Origin: CAZQSL01 sp964595945
GTDB taxonomy: Bacteria > UBP15 > UBA6099 > JAJRTR01
Direction of reading: 5' to 3'
NCBI GenBank assembly: GCA_964595945.1
Contig: CAZQSL010000102.1
Coordinates: 1-13,358, forward strand
DNA length: 13,358 bases
Below the pieces are notes generated by a model. It saw only the letters and a list, made by a program, of their open reading frames with translations, was not told the origin of the DNA and made no database searches. The position numbers and the translations under genes are program-made. The number at the start of each line of letters is the position of its first letter. Position 1 is the stretch's first letter. Below are positions 1-7,597 of this stretch, piece after piece.

Positions 1-1
1 A

Positions 2-31
2 GCAGCCTGGAAAGCGCCACTCGCTTTCTGA
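2..31 (+). CDS. purL: C-terminal end of probable PurL (partial)
   Basis: The second reading frame from the left edge reads AAWKAPLAF and then stops with TGA at 29-31. What is seen is only nine residues. PurL (phosphoribosylformylglycinamidine synthase, large subunit) proteins often end in a short tail of the type L-x-A-A-W-x-x-P-L/I, and purL commonly sits directly before purQ, so the call rests on that resemblance plus position. The gap to purQ is 63 bases. The other two frames give no recognisable tail: frame 1 runs through the purQ start with low-complexity residues, and frame 3 ends at 72-74. The remaining gene lies outside the window. Confidence 0.45.
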   Translation, partial: AAWKAPLAF

Positions 32-41
32 TCCGAAAATA

Positions 42-70
42 TCCGGACAGGGGCACCATACCCCGCCGGA
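42..70 (+). other. Intercistronic hairpin before purQ
   Basis: TCCGG (42-46) pairs with CCGGA (66-70), and inside it GGGG (50-53) pairs with CCCC (61-64) around a 7-base loop, with a small ACA/G internal loop. No T run follows, so it is not an intrinsic terminator. It could stabilise or process the purL-purQ mRNA. That role is inferred. Confidence 0.4.
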
Positions 71-94
71 ATAACAACAGGGAATCACTTCACA

Positions 95-904
95 ATGAAG
101 AAAACCGTAAAAGTCATCGTGCTGAGAGCGGCAGGCACCAACTGCGAAAACGAAACAGCCTACGCATTCCAGACCGCAGGCGCCGAAACCGAACTCGTCC
201 ACATAAACCGCGTAGCAAACGGTGAAATCAGACTCGACCCCTATTCCATCCTCGCCATCCCCGGCGGATTTTCCTACGGCGACGACATCTCAGCGGGCCG
301 CATCCTCGCCAACGAACTCACCTACAAAGTCGCCGAGCAGCTCGAAAGCTTCGTCGCTTCCGGCAAACTCATCATCGGCATCTGCAACGGTTTTCAGGTG
401 CTCATCAAAACCGGCCTGCTCCCCGGATTTGCCGCCGCACCAGGCAATGCCGACATCACCCCCCAGCGCATCACCCTTTTCGACAATGACAACGGCCGCT
501 ACGAATGCCGCTGGGTCAACGTCAAACTCACCGAAAACTCACCCTGCGTCTTCACAAAAGGCCTGCCCGAAATCATCACGCTCCCCATCGCCCACGCCGA
601 AGGCAAAATCGTCTTCGACTCACCCGCCACCCTCAAAAAACTCAACGCCGGCAATCAGGGCGTTTTCCGCTATGTCGACGCAGACGGCAACCCCGGCCCA
701 TTCCCCATCAATCCCAACGGCTCCGAAGACGGTCTCGCAGGCATCTGCAACGCCACCGGCCGCGTATTCGGCCTCATGCCGCACCCCGAGCGCAACATAT
801 TCCCCACCCACAATCCACGCTGGACGCGCTCCGATTGCGACTCGACCCCTCACGGGTTGACCATATTCAAAAACGCAGTCACCTTCGCTGCAAAAGAAAT
901 CTAA
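95..904 (+). CDS. purQ: Phosphoribosylformylglycinamidine synthase, glutaminase subunit PurQ
   Basis: Glutamine amidotransferase subunit of FGAM synthase (purine biosynthesis, step 4). It hydrolyses glutamine and passes ammonia to PurL. The 269-residue protein shows the class I amidotransferase features: RAAGTNCENE at 11-20, the PGGFSYGDD oxyanion-strand region at 56-64, the nucleophile Cys97 in GICNGFQ, and His230/Glu232 in MPHPER. The block NPNGSEDGLAGICN at 207-220 is characteristic of the longer PurQ type (about 260-275 residues, against about 225 in Bacillus). The ATG at 95 fits the conserved N-terminus. An AGGGA at 79-83 is a rather distant Shine-Dalgarno. It probably follows purL in an operon. 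Cytoplasmic. The family call is very secure. Confidence 0.96.
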   Translation: MKKTVKVIVLRAAGTNCENETAYAFQTAGAETELVHINRVANGEIRLDPYSILAIPGGFSYGDDISAGRILANELTYKVAEQLESFVASGKLIIGICNGFQVLIKTGLLPGFAAAPGNADITPQRITLFDNDNGRYECRWVNVKLTENSPCVFTKGLPEIITLPIAHAEGKIVFDSPATLKKLNAGNQGVFRYVDADGNPGPFPINPNGSEDGLAGICNATGRVFGLMPHPERNIFPTHNPRWTRSDCDSTPHGLTIFKNAVTFAAKEI

Positions 905-967
905 AAAGCGACCCGCCGGGCCACTCCACGCAAGACGCGGCAGGCGCATATCTACGGGAGAGGATAC

Positions 968-1987
968 ATGGACTACGACAAAATGCAGTTCACAAAACTG
1001 GATGACCTCCTCAAGCTTCCCTGGTTCGCCAAAAACGACAAAGGCGAATTCATGATCAAGCCCGGAGCCGACGTCCCCCCGATCTACGACGACCACTCGC
1101 ACCTCGGCTGGAGCTTCTTCGCCGGCCACGTCATCGATCACCAGAAATACTACGGCCCCACAAAGTTCTACTATGACTTCACCACCGAAGAAGAATTCAT
1201 CCACGAACAGGGCACCCACCCGTCAAAAAAAGAAAACAACATGATGACATTCGACTGCGCCACCATCTTCTTCCGCTGTCCTCCCCACGCAAAATGCCAG
1301 ACCGTGCCCAACCTCATCGAATCCCTCGACCGCTTCGGCATCAAGGGCCAGATGCTCGCACCCATCGAAGTCCCGTTCCGCGCACGCCACGCACGCCAGA
1401 CCTTCGCTGCGATCAAGGCCGACAAACGCCTCTACGCTTATGCCGCAGTCCATCCTCAGACACCTACCTTCAAGGAACGCATCGACGACATGGTCTCACA
1501 GGGCGCCCGCGGCCTCAAATATCACCCCGAATTCCAGTTTTACCCGCCTAACGCCAAACGCGCCATGCGCATCTTCGAATATTGCGAACAGATCGACCTG
1601 CCCGTCATGTGCCACTCCGGCTCCACAGGCGTCGAACCCCCCATGATGCGCTCACTCTCCGATCTCAAGCGCTTCGACGATGTCTTCAAGGCATTCCCCA
1701 ACCTCAAATTCACTCTCGGTCACGCGGGCCTAATCTATCCCGAACCCGCCCTCGAATACCAGAAAAAATATCCCAACGTCTACCTCGACCTCGCCGGCCA
1801 GGCGGGCAAACACATCGCCCTCACTCTCAAACACGGCGACCACGACCGCATCATGTATGGCTCCGACTGGGCCTTCTATCCCATGGAAGTAACTCTCGCC
1901 CGCACGCTCATCGAACTCGAAAAATATCCGAAATCTCGCGAAAAAGTCATGGGCGCCAACTGCAAACGCCTCTACAAACTTGACTGA
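968..1987 (+). CDS. Amidohydrolase-2 family metal-dependent hydrolase
   Basis: A 339-residue TIM-barrel hydrolase of the amidohydrolase-2 (PF04909-like) type. The metal-site pattern is complete: HxH at 43-45 (strand 1, DDHSHLG), His216 in CHSGS (strand 5), His252 in LGHAG (strand 6) and Asp300 in YGSDW (strand 8). The end, VMGANCKRLYKL, is the usual C-terminal helix motif (family form GxNAxRLF). GLKYHP at 182-187 is the strand-4 segment. Family members hydrolyse or decarboxylate varied substrates, so none is assigned. Residues about 50-115 between strands 1 and 2 are longer than usual and carry Cys97, Cys104 and Cys110. The start is set by GGAGAGG at 957-963. It lies 63 bases after purQ, probably in one transcript, which hints at a link to purines or simply shared transcription. 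No signal peptide. Confidence 0.88.
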   Translation: MDYDKMQFTKLDDLLKLPWFAKNDKGEFMIKPGADVPPIYDDHSHLGWSFFAGHVIDHQKYYGPTKFYYDFTTEEEFIHEQGTHPSKKENNMMTFDCATIFFRCPPHAKCQTVPNLIESLDRFGIKGQMLAPIEVPFRARHARQTFAAIKADKRLYAYAAVHPQTPTFKERIDDMVSQGARGLKYHPEFQFYPPNAKRAMRIFEYCEQIDLPVMCHSGSTGVEPPMMRSLSDLKRFDDVFKAFPNLKFTLGHAGLIYPEPALEYQKKYPNVYLDLAGQAGKHIALTLKHGDHDRIMYGSDWAFYPMEVTLARTLIELEKYPKSREKVMGANCKRLYKLD

Positions 1988-2013
1988 CGCATATCATTCC
2001 ACGCAACCAGATC

Positions 2014-2045
2014 AAAAAGGGCGGGAAATCTTTCCCGCCCTTTTT
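2014..2045. terminator. Strong bidirectional intrinsic terminator
   Basis: A perfect 15-base inverted repeat, AAAAAGGGCGGGAAA at 2014-2028 and its complement at 2031-2045, separated by only TC. It has a GC-rich core and a T run on the right, and on the other strand a T run on the left. It ends the purQ-amidohydrolase unit and could also stop rimO read-through from the opposite side. Confidence 0.92.
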
Positions 2046-2074
2046 CATACGAACTATTATACGAAAAATTATTT

Positions 2075-2154
2075 TTACCTACCGGAGAAAGCTTTATATA
2101 CTTAACTTTTTCTCCAAGCAACTGTTACATTGTACTATCCACAGCGGTAGGTAA
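2075..2154. repeat. 10-bp inverted repeat with nested hairpin
   Basis: TTACCTACCG (2075-2084) and CGGTAGGTAA (2145-2154) are perfect complements 60 bases apart. Inside, GGAGAAA (2084-2090) and TTTCTCC (2109-2115) form a second stem with an AT-rich loop. The arrangement could be a structured RNA, a protein-binding site, or the ends of a tiny element. No function can be assigned from sequence. Confidence 0.6.
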
Positions 2155-2210
2155 TTTCTATTGAAGCCTCTCGGGGATAAACCCTGCTCAAGTGAAAACA
2201 TGTTAGTATT

Positions 2211-2229
2211 ATCCGTGTTGATCCGTGTC
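2211..2229 (+). repeat. Short direct repeat ATCCGTGT x2
   Basis: ATCCGTGTTG (2211-2220) is followed directly by ATCCGTGTCA (2221-2230). Tandem ATCCGTGT units of this kind are, to my recollection, widespread intergenic sequences in several bacterial genomes, but I could not check this. It lies about 100 bases beyond the rimO stop codon. Confidence 0.5.
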
Positions 2230-2332
2230 AGAAAGTCTTTATTGTTTTCCGATGCTACGCCAGATCATCTCGACAGACCATAACCATACATTGGGAAATT
2301 CAATTGATATTTCGTATATGAGTGGAGAGCGG

Positions 2333-3655
2333 TCACTTGCCTTCGAGATCGTACTCGGTGGCGCGCGAGACAGTGGCTTGCACGAAAGCGCCGGGACGGG
2401 CGTTTCGCTTGAGGATAAACGTGCCGTCGATGTCCGGGGCATCCCTGTAAGTGCGGCCTGCCACGATCAGCCGGCCGCGCCTGTCGCGCCACTGCGAGTC
2501 CACGAGTACTTCCATCGTGGAGCCGACAAGCGCTTCGTTGCGCGCGAGCGAAATAGCGCTCTGCTCGCGCATCACCGCGTCTTTGCGCGCCAGACGGTCC
2601 GCTTCGGCCATCAGCCCGTCGAATCCTGCGGCGGGAGTGCCGTCTTCGGGCGAAAAAGCAAACGCGCCGAGCCGGTCGAATTTCACTTCGCGGATAAACT
2701 CGATAAGCTCGGTAAAATCAGCCGCCGTCTCGCCCGGGAACCCCGTGAGGATCGTCGTCCTGATGCAGATATCGGGCATGGCGGCGCGCAGCCTGGCGAT
2801 AGCCGAGCGGATGGCTTCGGGGCCGCCCCGGCGGCGCATCGCCCGCAGCACTCCGGCGGAAATGTGCTGCACGGGCATGTCGATGTAGTGGCATACGGAC
2901 GGCGTGGTGGCCATGACCTCGATGAGCTCGTCCGTGACAAGCTCGGGATAGGCGTACATGACGCGCAGCCACCGGATGTCTTCGATGAGTGACAGCTCGC
3001 GTACAAGGCCGGCCAGTCCGGGAGTGTAACCAGTGTCAGCGCCGTACATCGTGGTGTCCTGGGCGATCAGGACTATTTCGCGCGCTCCTGCGGCGGCGAG
3101 GGTTTTGGCCTCGGCAATGAGCGAATCTTTCGACCGGCTCCTGTAGGGGCCTCGGATCGAGGGGATGCGGCAGTAGGAACACCTGTTGGAACATCCTTCG
3201 GAAATCTTCAGATATGCAGTCCACGGTACGGTCACGCGAAATCGCGGCGCGCCGTCGAATTTGTCCTCTTCGTGCGGCGTGAGGTTTTCGCGCGTGCCGT
3301 CTCGAAGGATTTCCATGATCCTGCCTGCCGACGATGTGCCGACTGTCACGTCAACATCTGGAAATCGCGCGGCGAAGCCTTCGCGGAGCCTTTCGGGCAG
3401 GCATCCGGCGACGATGAGCAGCGAGCATGTGCCGGCGCGGCGATGCGAGGACATTTCATCTATGGTTTCACCGGCTTCGCGGAGGGCGTCGGCGATGAAT
3501 GCGCAGGTATTGATGAGGATGACATCGGCGCGCGCGTAGTCGCCGGTGAGTTCGTAGCCCGCGCCTGTCATCGCTCCCAGCATGACCTCGGTGTCCACGA
3601 GGTTTTTGCTGCATCCGAGGCTGACGACTGCGAGTCTTTTATTATTTGCTGCCAT
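2333..3655 (-). CDS. rimO: Ribosomal protein S12 methylthiotransferase RimO
   Basis: A radical SAM enzyme that adds a methylthio group to the conserved Asp of ribosomal protein S12. The 440-residue form starts at MAANNK (ATG at 3655). A longer open frame reaches 3910, but it overlaps lepA and has no family similarity. The N-terminal UPF0004 domain holds the auxiliary cluster cysteines Cys15 (SLGCSKN), Cys51 (NTCAFI) and Cys85 (AGCLPER). The SAM-cluster motif CxxxCxxC is Cys155/159/162 (GCSNRCSYC), followed by RIPSIRGPYRSR. The C-terminal ~65 residues look like the TRAM domain. RimO rather than MiaB is supported by SLGCSKNLVDTE and IPSIRG. The start lacks a clear Shine-Dalgarno. It lies 116 bases after lepA on the same strand with no terminator between, so it is probably cotranscribed. 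Confidence 0.94.
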   Translation of the reverse strand: MAANNKRLAVVSLGCSKNLVDTEVMLGAMTGAGYELTGDYARADVILINTCAFIADALREAGETIDEMSSHRRAGTCSLLIVAGCLPERLREGFAARFPDVDVTVGTSSAGRIMEILRDGTRENLTPHEEDKFDGAPRFRVTVPWTAYLKISEGCSNRCSYCRIPSIRGPYRSRSKDSLIAEAKTLAAAGAREIVLIAQDTTMYGADTGYTPGLAGLVRELSLIEDIRWLRVMYAYPELVTDELIEVMATTPSVCHYIDMPVQHISAGVLRAMRRRGGPEAIRSAIARLRAAMPDICIRTTILTGFPGETAADFTELIEFIREVKFDRLGAFAFSPEDGTPAAGFDGLMAEADRLARKDAVMREQSAISLARNEALVGSTMEVLVDSQWRDRRGRLIVAGRTYRDAPDIDGTFILKRNARPGAFVQATVSRATEYDLEGK

Positions 3656-3771
3656 GTCGGTGGATACCCAAATCTTTGCGTGGTTCTCTTTTGCCGTCTG
3701 GAGAGCCGCGCACCTTTCGGAATATTTTATCTGTAATGTCGTCTGGAAGAGCGTGCCGGCCGCTGTCGATG

Positions 3772-5577
3772 CTATTCTTTCTCGATCTGGAGGATCGAGA
3801 GAAACGCTTCCTGCGGGATGTCGACATTGCCTACGGATTTCATGCGGCGTTTGCCTTCTTTCTGTTTTTCGAGGAGTTTTCGTTTGCGTGTGATGTCGCC
3901 GCCGTAGCATTTGGCAGTGACGTTTTTGCGCATTGCGGAAATTGTTTCGCGCGCGATGATCTTGCCGCCGATAGCTGCCTGGAGCGGTATGATGAACATG
4001 TGTTTGGGGATCAGCGTGCGGAGTTTTTCGACGACTTTGCGGCCGCGGTAATATGCTCCGGCCCGGTGGACGATCATGCTGAGCGAGTCGACGACTTTGT
4101 CGTTGACGAGTATGTCGAGTTTGATGAGGTCTGATGCGCGGTAGGAGTGCATCTCGTAGTCGAGTGAAGCGTAGCCGCGGGAATTGGACTTGAGTTTGTC
4201 GAAGAAATCGAAGATGACTTCGCTGAGCGGCATGAGGTAGGTGAGCTTGACGCGCTTGTCGGAAATGTAGTCCATCTCGACGTATTCGCCGCGTTTTTCC
4301 TTTGTGATTTCCATGATCACGCCGATGTATTCTTCGGGGGTGATGATGGTGGTTTTGACGAAGGGTTCCTCGACTTTTTCGATCTTGAGGTGGTCGGGAA
4401 ATTCGCTCGGGTTTTTGATTTCGATAACTTCGTTGCCGGAGACGTAAATTTTATAGACGACGGTGGGAGCGGTGGCGACGAGCTGCAGGTTGTATTCGCG
4501 TTCGAGTCGCTCCTGGATGATTTCCATGTGGAACATGCCGAGGAATCCGCAGCGAAATCCGAATCCGAGGACGGCGGAGGACTCTGCTTCGTACACGAGA
4601 GCCGAGTCGTTGAGCGCGAGTTTTTCGATGGCGTCGCGGAGGTCTTCGTAGTCTTCGCTGTCGGCGGCGAAAAAACCGCAGTAGACCATGGGATTCATGC
4701 GGCGGTAGCCTGGCAGTGGCTCTGTAGCGGGGGTTTCGACATGTGTGATAGTGTCGCCGACCTGTATGCTTTTGATGTCCTTGATGCTGCCGATGATATA
4801 GCCGACCTCGCCGGAGTGGAGACGGTCGATCGATGTCATGTCGGGGGCAAACCATCCGACTTCGGTCACCTCGAAAGTCTTGTTGGTGTACATCATCTTC
4901 ACGCGGTCGCCCGGCGCGATGGAGCCCGAGCAGACCCGGACGTATGCGATGGCGCCGCGGTAGGAGTCATAGTGCGAGTCGAATATCAGCGCGCGCATCG
5001 GGCCGGAGCCGATCTTGGGCGGCGGTATGTATTTGACGATGGCTTCGAGCATCTCGTTGACGCCAGTGCCTTCTTTCGCGCTGACGGGGACCGCGTTGTC
5101 GCTGTCGAGTCCGAGCACCATTTCGATCTCTTCCATGATGCGCTCGGGATCGGCGGTCGGCAGGTCGATTTTGTTGATTATGGGGATGACCACGAGATCG
5201 TGTTCGATCGCGAGGAAGTAGTGAGCCATGGTCTGGGCCTCGACACCCTGCGCGGCATCCACCACGAGCAGCACGCCCTCGCATGCCGCGAGACTGCGCG
5301 ACACTTCGTATGAAAAGTCCACATGGCCCGGAGTGTCGATGAGATTGAGTTTGTATTCGTTGCCGTCGGCCGCACGGAAGTTGAGCCGCACGGCCTGGAG
5401 TTTGACAGTCACGCCGCGCTCGCGCTCGACATCGAGCTTGTCGAGGTACTGCGGGCGAAACTCGCGGGCTTCCACCGCGCCGGTGATTTCTAGCACCCTG
5501 TCGGCAAGTGTCGACTTGCCGTGGTCGACGTGTGCGATTATCGAAAAATTCCTGATCATGTTTACATCGTAAGCCAA
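3772..5577 (-). CDS. lepA: Elongation factor 4 (LepA) GTPase
   Basis: A translational GTPase that acts on stalled or initiating ribosomes. At 601 residues it is full length for the family. GTPase motifs: AHVDHGKS (15-22), RGVTV with Thr57 (switch I, where RGIT is more usual), DTPGH (81-85), NKID (135-138) and SAK (166-168). The LepA-specific C-terminus is present, with CYGGDITRKRKLLEKQKEGK near residue 560 and the basic tail KRRMKSVGN. The start is TTG at 5577: GGAG (5586-5589) lies 8 bases upstream, whereas the next ATG (5559, Met7) has no site at proper spacing. It sits 113 bases after murJ and 116 before rimO. A possible promoter of its own lies at 5631-5660. Confidence 0.97.
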   Translation of the reverse strand: MAYDVNMIRNFSIIAHVDHGKSTLADRVLEITGAVEAREFRPQYLDKLDVERERGVTVKLQAVRLNFRAADGNEYKLNLIDTPGHVDFSYEVSRSLAACEGVLLVVDAAQGVEAQTMAHYFLAIEHDLVVIPIINKIDLPTADPERIMEEIEMVLGLDSDNAVPVSAKEGTGVNEMLEAIVKYIPPPKIGSGPMRALIFDSHYDSYRGAIAYVRVCSGSIAPGDRVKMMYTNKTFEVTEVGWFAPDMTSIDRLHSGEVGYIIGSIKDIKSIQVGDTITHVETPATEPLPGYRRMNPMVYCGFFAADSEDYEDLRDAIEKLALNDSALVYEAESSAVLGFGFRCGFLGMFHMEIIQERLEREYNLQLVATAPTVVYKIYVSGNEVIEIKNPSEFPDHLKIEKVEEPFVKTTIITPEEYIGVIMEITKEKRGEYVEMDYISDKRVKLTYLMPLSEVIFDFFDKLKSNSRGYASLDYEMHSYRASDLIKLDILVNDKVVDSLSMIVHRAGAYYRGRKVVEKLRTLIPKHMFIIPLQAAIGGKIIARETISAMRKNVTAKCYGGDITRKRKLLEKQKEGKRRMKSVGNVDIPQEAFLSILQIEKE

Positions 5578-5585
5578 CTGTATTT

Positions 5586-5589
5586 CTCC
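5586..5589 (-). promoter_or_regulatory. Shine-Dalgarno that fixes the TTG start of lepA
   Basis: GGAG on the minus strand, 8 bases before the TTG at 5577. It favours the TTG over the in-frame ATG 18 bases downstream. Confidence 0.7.
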
Positions 5590-5630
5590 ATTTCAGACGC
5601 GCCGCGGCGCATGGTACTGATCCCTGTCAC

Positions 5631-5660
5631 ATCATAGTAAATTTTAACGTACATCGCCAA
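5631..5660 (-). promoter_or_regulatory. Possible sigma-70 promoter of lepA
   Basis: On the minus strand, TTGGCG (5655-5660), an 18-base spacer and TATGAT (5631-5636). The leader to the lepA start would be about 45-50 bases and contains a perfect 12-base palindrome, GCGCCGCGGCGC (5599-5610), just before the ribosome-binding site. It would give lepA-rimO expression independent of murJ. Confidence 0.45.
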
Positions 5661-5690
5661 TCGCACAATGCCCGCCGCCAAACAGCATTT

Positions 5691-7355
5691 TCAGACAGGA
5701 GTCTTTCTGCGAAATCTTCCCAGAAACATCTCGATGATCTCATCGACTTCCCTGACCCTTAACACCCTTGCCACCACGATAAACACGCCGCCGCTCAAAA
5801 TCCCTCCCACGGCAAGCTGTGCCATTGGATCATACCCTCTCATCAATCCCATCTGCACCAGCACGACCACTCCCATCGCGAATGTCGCCACTGCGATCTT
5901 ACCTGCCGAGACCCACATGCCGCGCAGACTGATCCCCGGCAGCTTGCGATACAGCAGCAGCATCAACAGCACCAGATTAGACAGCGTCGCGAGCGATACC
6001 GAAAGCGCTATCCCCCCGAATCCCAGTCCCTTTCCCATCAACCCGAGATAGTAAAACGGCGAAACCTTCGACACGGCGTACAGCCCCCTGATCCCCAGCG
6101 CTTCACTTTGCGACAAATATCCCGACACGACTCCGAGACTGAACGGAATCGAGATTATCAACACACTGAAAAGTCCGACATAAAACGGCGTCCTGGTATC
6201 CTTGAGCGAATAATATCCCCTGCTGATCACCTGTATCGCCGTATGCCCCGGCAGCCCTACCGTATAATATGCCAGCGCAAGCGCCGTATCGACACAATCT
6301 TTGACCGTAAACTCTCCGCCACCGAAAAGCACCCTCGTCAGCGGCTGCCCCATCATGACCAGCACCACCACCGACGGCAGCGAAAACACGAATGTCATAC
6401 TCATGCCCTTCACCAGCGTATCCCTGAACTGATCCACGCGCCCGCCGCCGATATGCCGCGACAACGTCGGAAATATCGCCATCGAAATCGCACTGCCGAA
6501 TATCCCCAGCGGCAGCATCAGCAGCCTCACCGCCCCTTGCAGTGCGCTCACGGCTCCCTCGCCGATGATCGACCCGAATGTCAGCGGCAGTATCATCAGA
6601 TTGATCTGCGAAATCGAAAGCCCTATCATTGCCGGCAGAAACAGTCTGAATACCTGCTTCACCGCCGGATTGCGCCACCCGAATGTCACCCGGTAGCGAT
6701 ACCCGTTCCTGACGATCGCCGGCATCTGCACCATCACCATCAATAATGCGCCAGTCAGTACTCCATAAGCCACACCCCTGATGCCAAGCATGTCGTGAAA
6801 CGCTATCGTCGCGCCGATGATCACCACATTATGCAGACACCACGCTATCGTCGGCGACGTGAAATGATTCTGCGAATGCAGCATCCCGTTGCACAGCGCC
6901 GAGATCGAAGTGAAGACAACCATCGGGAAAATTATACGCGTGATCATCACGCAAAGCTCAAAAGTCTCTTTCCTCCCGGAAAACCCCGGCACGATCACAC
7001 GAGTGAGCTGCGGCGCAAAAACCATCCCCGCCACCACCGCCAGACCGACTGTCACAAAGAGGATATTCCAGATCGAACTCGCCAGGTCCCATGCCTCATC
7101 CCGCCGGCCCTTCTCAAGCAACTCCGAAAACAGCGGGATAAATGATGCCGTCAGCGCACCACCCGACGCAAGCATATACAAAGTGTCCGGCACCGCAAAC
7201 GCGCCAAAAAACGCATCCGTCTCCGCGCCGCGCCCATAATAATAGAATATTACCTTATATCTTAAGTACCCCAGCACACGGCTGACGATCATCCCGATCA
7301 TGACGATCAGCGCCGCTTTCCTTACCGCCGTGCCCGGACCTTTTGAGTCATCCAA
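5691..7355 (-). CDS. murJ: Lipid II flippase MurJ (MviN family)
   Basis: A polytopic inner-membrane protein (MOP superfamily) that flips lipid II for peptidoglycan synthesis. The 554 residues contain about 14 hydrophobic segments and the family N-terminus: SRVLGYLR (25-32), TDAFFGAF (46-53) and GALTASFIPLFSE (66-78). Other family blocks are a central LPLGIFGSAISMAIFPTLSRH and GQPLTRVLFGGGEF. The start is TTG at 7355, with GAGGA (7364-7368) 8 bases upstream. Codon choice differs from the neighbours: it uses many AGG/AGA, GTG, GGG and TTA codons, where purQ, wecB and the TPR gene favour CGC, GTC, GGC and CTC. It is first or second gene of the minus-strand unit with lepA and rimO, divergent from rpsT. 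MurJ next to rpsT is a common neighbourhood. Confidence 0.96.
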   Translation of the reverse strand: MDDSKGPGTAVRKAALIVMIGMIVSRVLGYLRYKVIFYYYGRGAETDAFFGAFAVPDTLYMLASGGALTASFIPLFSELLEKGRRDEAWDLASSIWNILFVTVGLAVVAGMVFAPQLTRVIVPGFSGRKETFELCVMITRIIFPMVVFTSISALCNGMLHSQNHFTSPTIAWCLHNVVIIGATIAFHDMLGIRGVAYGVLTGALLMVMVQMPAIVRNGYRYRVTFGWRNPAVKQVFRLFLPAMIGLSISQINLMILPLTFGSIIGEGAVSALQGAVRLLMLPLGIFGSAISMAIFPTLSRHIGGGRVDQFRDTLVKGMSMTFVFSLPSVVVLVMMGQPLTRVLFGGGEFTVKDCVDTALALAYYTVGLPGHTAIQVISRGYYSLKDTRTPFYVGLFSVLIISIPFSLGVVSGYLSQSEALGIRGLYAVSKVSPFYYLGLMGKGLGFGGIALSVSLATLSNLVLLMLLLYRKLPGISLRGMWVSAGKIAVATFAMGVVVLVQMGLMRGYDPMAQLAVGGILSGGVFIVVARVLRVREVDEIIEMFLGRFRRKTPV

Positions 7356-7438
7356 ATCCGCGATCCTCGCGCATCCCGTTTCAGCTCCGCGGCAACACTA
7401 TGCCACAAAGGATTCCATTCTTCCCAGCAATCATTCAT
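7322..7438 (-). CDS. Possible 38-residue upstream ORF overlapping murJ
   Basis: An ATG at 7438 (MNDCWEEWNPLWHSVAAE...) preceded by AAGGA (7444-7448) at 5-base spacing. It ends with TAA at 7322-7324, overlapping the murJ start by 34 bases in another frame. The product is Trp-rich, then basic, with no recognised domain. A longer frame from a GTG at 7531 exists but lacks a convincing ribosome-binding site. It may be a real small protein or a leader whose translation opens the murJ start. It could equally be chance. Confidence 0.35.
   Translation of the reverse strand: MNDCWEEWNPLWHSVAAELKRDARGSRIWMTQKVRARR
7364..7368 (-). promoter_or_regulatory. Shine-Dalgarno that fixes the TTG start of murJ
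   Basis: GAGGA on the minus strand, 8 bases upstream of the TTG at 7355. It lies inside the preceding short ORF, so the two may be translationally coupled. Confidence 0.6.
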
Positions 7439-7519
7439 AATAGTCCTTCGCCGGCAAATTTTCACCCATCGCCACAAGATTCCTTTCTCTTCTCCACAAA
7501 AAAACTCTTGCCGCACTTG

Positions 7520-7548
7520 TTGATTTCTCACCGCCTTTTGTGTACACT
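7520..7548 (+). promoter_or_regulatory. Probable rpsT promoter
   Basis: TTGATT (7520-7525), a 17-base spacer and TACACT (7543-7548), giving a ~45-base leader to rpsT. A second, overlapping possibility is TTGTGT (7538-7543) with TATAGT (7563-7568) at 19-base spacing. Confidence 0.5.
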
Positions 7549-7597
7549 ATCTATCTTGCAACTATAGTAACACTTGATTTTCTGAAGGAGATGCGGC

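Larger units (their letters stand above)
2046..2332. other. AT-rich convergent intergenic spacer
   Basis: This is the rest of the 345-base gap between two convergent genes. It is clearly more AT-rich than its surroundings (most of 2041-2165). No credible ORF is seen. It holds a nested inverted repeat at 2075-2154 and a short direct repeat at 2211-2229, described separately. The compositional break suggests a non-coding RNA, remnant or inserted element rather than decayed coding sequence. Confidence 0.6.

Noticed and set aside
222..860. 212-codon ORF inside purQ in another frame
   Set aside because: Ser/Pro/Thr-rich translation of a strongly C-ending coding strand, with purQ itself unmistakable in the main frame.
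2225..2992. 255-codon ORF on the + strand antisense to rimO
   Set aside because: It lies largely within the reading strand opposite a clearly conserved gene, has low-complexity Arg/His/Asp-rich content typical of GC-rich shadows, and shows no family features.
3656..3910. N-terminal extension of rimO to 3910
   Set aside because: It would overlap the lepA 3' end by over 130 bases, and the extra residues are basic and unconserved. The family N-terminus begins at MAANNK.
4390..5313. 307-codon ORF on the + strand antisense to lepA
   Set aside because: Fully inside lepA on the opposite strand. Its Asp/Val/His-rich content follows from the codon bias of lepA, and it has no recognisable domain.
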